Positions 63,329 through 64,000 of a stretch of DNA of 64,000 bases are shown here, piece by piece. The notes below the pieces were generated by a model. The model did not search any database and was not told where the DNA came from. It saw only the letters and a list, made by a program, of their open reading frames with translations. The translations under genes and the position numbers were made by a program. This DNA comes from Streptomyces sp. NBC_00525 (GTDB taxonomy: Bacteria; Actinomycetota; Actinomycetes; Streptomycetales; Streptomycetaceae), in NCBI RefSeq assembly GCF_036346595.1, contig NZ_CP107834.1, positions 2,232,001-2,296,000 of the forward strand, read 5' to 3'. Position 1 is the first letter of the stretch, and each line of letters starts with the position of its first letter.

Positions 63329-64000
63329 TTAGCTAATCGTTACCTGCGATGATCTGGCACACAGCTCTGCCAGCCCGGCCCCCGTGACCGGCGAGATTAC
63401 GCCTTCTTCCGTGACGATCGCCGTGACCAGCTCCGGCGGCGTGATATCGAAGGCGGGGTTGTACGAGCGGGTCCCCACAGGGGCCAGCGGCACCCCGCCC
63501 GCCTCCTCGGCCCCGAGCCCGCGCGGCACCGCTGTGAGCTCGGTCACCTCCCGCCCGGAACGCTGCTCCACCGTGATCGACGCCCCGTCCGCGGTGAGCA
63601 GGTCCACGGTCGTCGTCGGCGCCACGACGATGAACGGTACGTGGTGGTACTTGGCGAGCACCGCCAGCGGATAGCTCCCCACCTTGTTGGCCACCGAGCC
63701 GTCCGCGGCGATGCGGTCCGCCCCGATCAGCACGGCGTCGACCTCACCGGCCGCGAACAGTGAACCCGCCGCGTTGTCGGTCAGCAGGCTGTACGGCATG
63801 CCGTTGCGGGACGCCTCGTACGCGGTCAGCCGGGCCCCCTGGAGCAGCGGACGGGTCTCGTCGACCCACAGGCGCTCCAGCCGGCCCTCCCGGTGCGCGC
63901 CGAGCGCCACGGCGAAGGCGGTGCCCTCACCGCCCGAGACCAGCGCCCCGGTGTTGCAGTGGGTCAGCAGCCGGTGGCCCCCGCCCGGAACCAGCTCGTC
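63329..64000 (-). CDS. mtnA: S-methyl-5-thioribose-1-phosphate isomerase (partial, 5' end outside window)
   Basis: The C-terminal ~223 residues of MtnA (eIF2B-alpha-like isomerase), methionine salvage pathway. The conserved LTHCNTGALVSGGEGTAFAVAL with catalytic Cys, VWVDETRPLLQGARLTAYE, and VLIGADRIAADGSVANKVGSY with catalytic Asp are present. The gene runs through the right edge of the window, so only the 3' part is seen. It lies 4 bp upstream of mtrA on the minus strand and heads this segment of the operon. Confidence 0.94.
   Translation of the reverse strand, partial: DELVPGGGHRLLTHCNTGALVSGGEGTAFAVALGAHREGRLERLWVDETRPLLQGARLTAYEASRNGMPYSLLTDNAAGSLFAAGEVDAVLIGADRIAADGSVANKVGSYPLAVLAKYHHVPFIVVAPTTTVDLLTADGASITVEQRSGREVTELTAVPRGLGAEEAGGVPLAPVGTRSYNPAFDITPPELVTAIVTEEGVISPVTGAGLAELCARSSQVTIS

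Overview
This window is a GC-rich actinobacterial chromosome segment, almost certainly from Streptomyces. The evidence is the codon bias, the many GTG/TTG starts, the actinobacterial gene families (NnaR, LpqB, MtrAB, long-form HPF, the large NAD-glutamate dehydrogenase GdhB, LAETG sortase substrates) and a tmRNA tag of the actinobacterial type. From memory, and without any search, the gene order matches the region of the S. coelicolor chromosome running from the hupA HU gene through ftsEX, prfB, pkaA/pkaB, gdhB and secA to mtrAB-lpqB. It looks like conserved core chromosome with a few variable inserts. I saw no phage, IS element, CRISPR array or tRNA.

Layout. At 0.1-9.6 kb lie HU protein, a malic enzyme with an ACT-like N-terminus, a HelD-type RNA polymerase recycling ATPase with a candidate structured RNA downstream, three small genes (two GNAT, one DUF1772), and the nitrate regulator/transporter pair nnaR-narK. 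At 9.6-13.5 kb is a three-gene extracellular polysaccharide operon of the matAB type: a small membrane protein, a deacetylase/glycosyltransferase fusion, and an acyltransferase. At 13.9-17.7 kb the order on the minus strand is ftsE-ftsX, S41 protease, smpB, ssrA (tmRNA). At 18-19 kb are a tiny zinc-ribbon membrane protein and a Thr/Pro-repeat LAETG surface protein. At 19.3-27.2 kb are prfB, two Ser/Thr kinases, and a divergent FHA plus EssC/FtsK-like protein. At 27.5-31.2 kb is a sugar ABC importer whose first permease carries an unusual extracytoplasmic insertion.

At 31.5-43.3 kb is a cell-surface glycopolymer region: two fused GT2/CDP-glycerol glycerophosphotransferase-like polymerases, a polyprenyl-sugar synthase-methyltransferase fusion, a membrane glycosyltransferase, an SMR/EamA-like protein, and a TagGH-type ABC exporter divergent from a TetR regulator, with two matching candidate operators between them. 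At 43.4-50.7 kb are gdhB, a HAD phosphatase and two small actinobacterial conserved proteins. At 51.0-58.7 kb are secA, a GNAT, a YcaQ-like DNA glycosylase, an orphan NarL-type response regulator, hpf and comF. At 58.7-64.0 kb mtnA-mtrA-mtrB-lpqB form one tightly packed operon on the minus strand, and mtnA runs off the window.

Functionally the window brings together ribosome rescue (ssrA/smpB), translation termination (prfB), ribosome hibernation (hpf), protein export (secA), division and cell-wall signalling (ftsEX, mtrAB-lpqB), phospho-signalling (two kinases plus FHA ATPase) and surface polymer synthesis and export. The points I find most worth following are the FHA/EssC-like protein with an Arg in the Walker A lysine position beside two kinases, the permease with an inserted beta-rich domain, the polymerase with a degenerate GT2 domain alongside an intact paralogue, the twin operator, and the candidate small RNA after helD.
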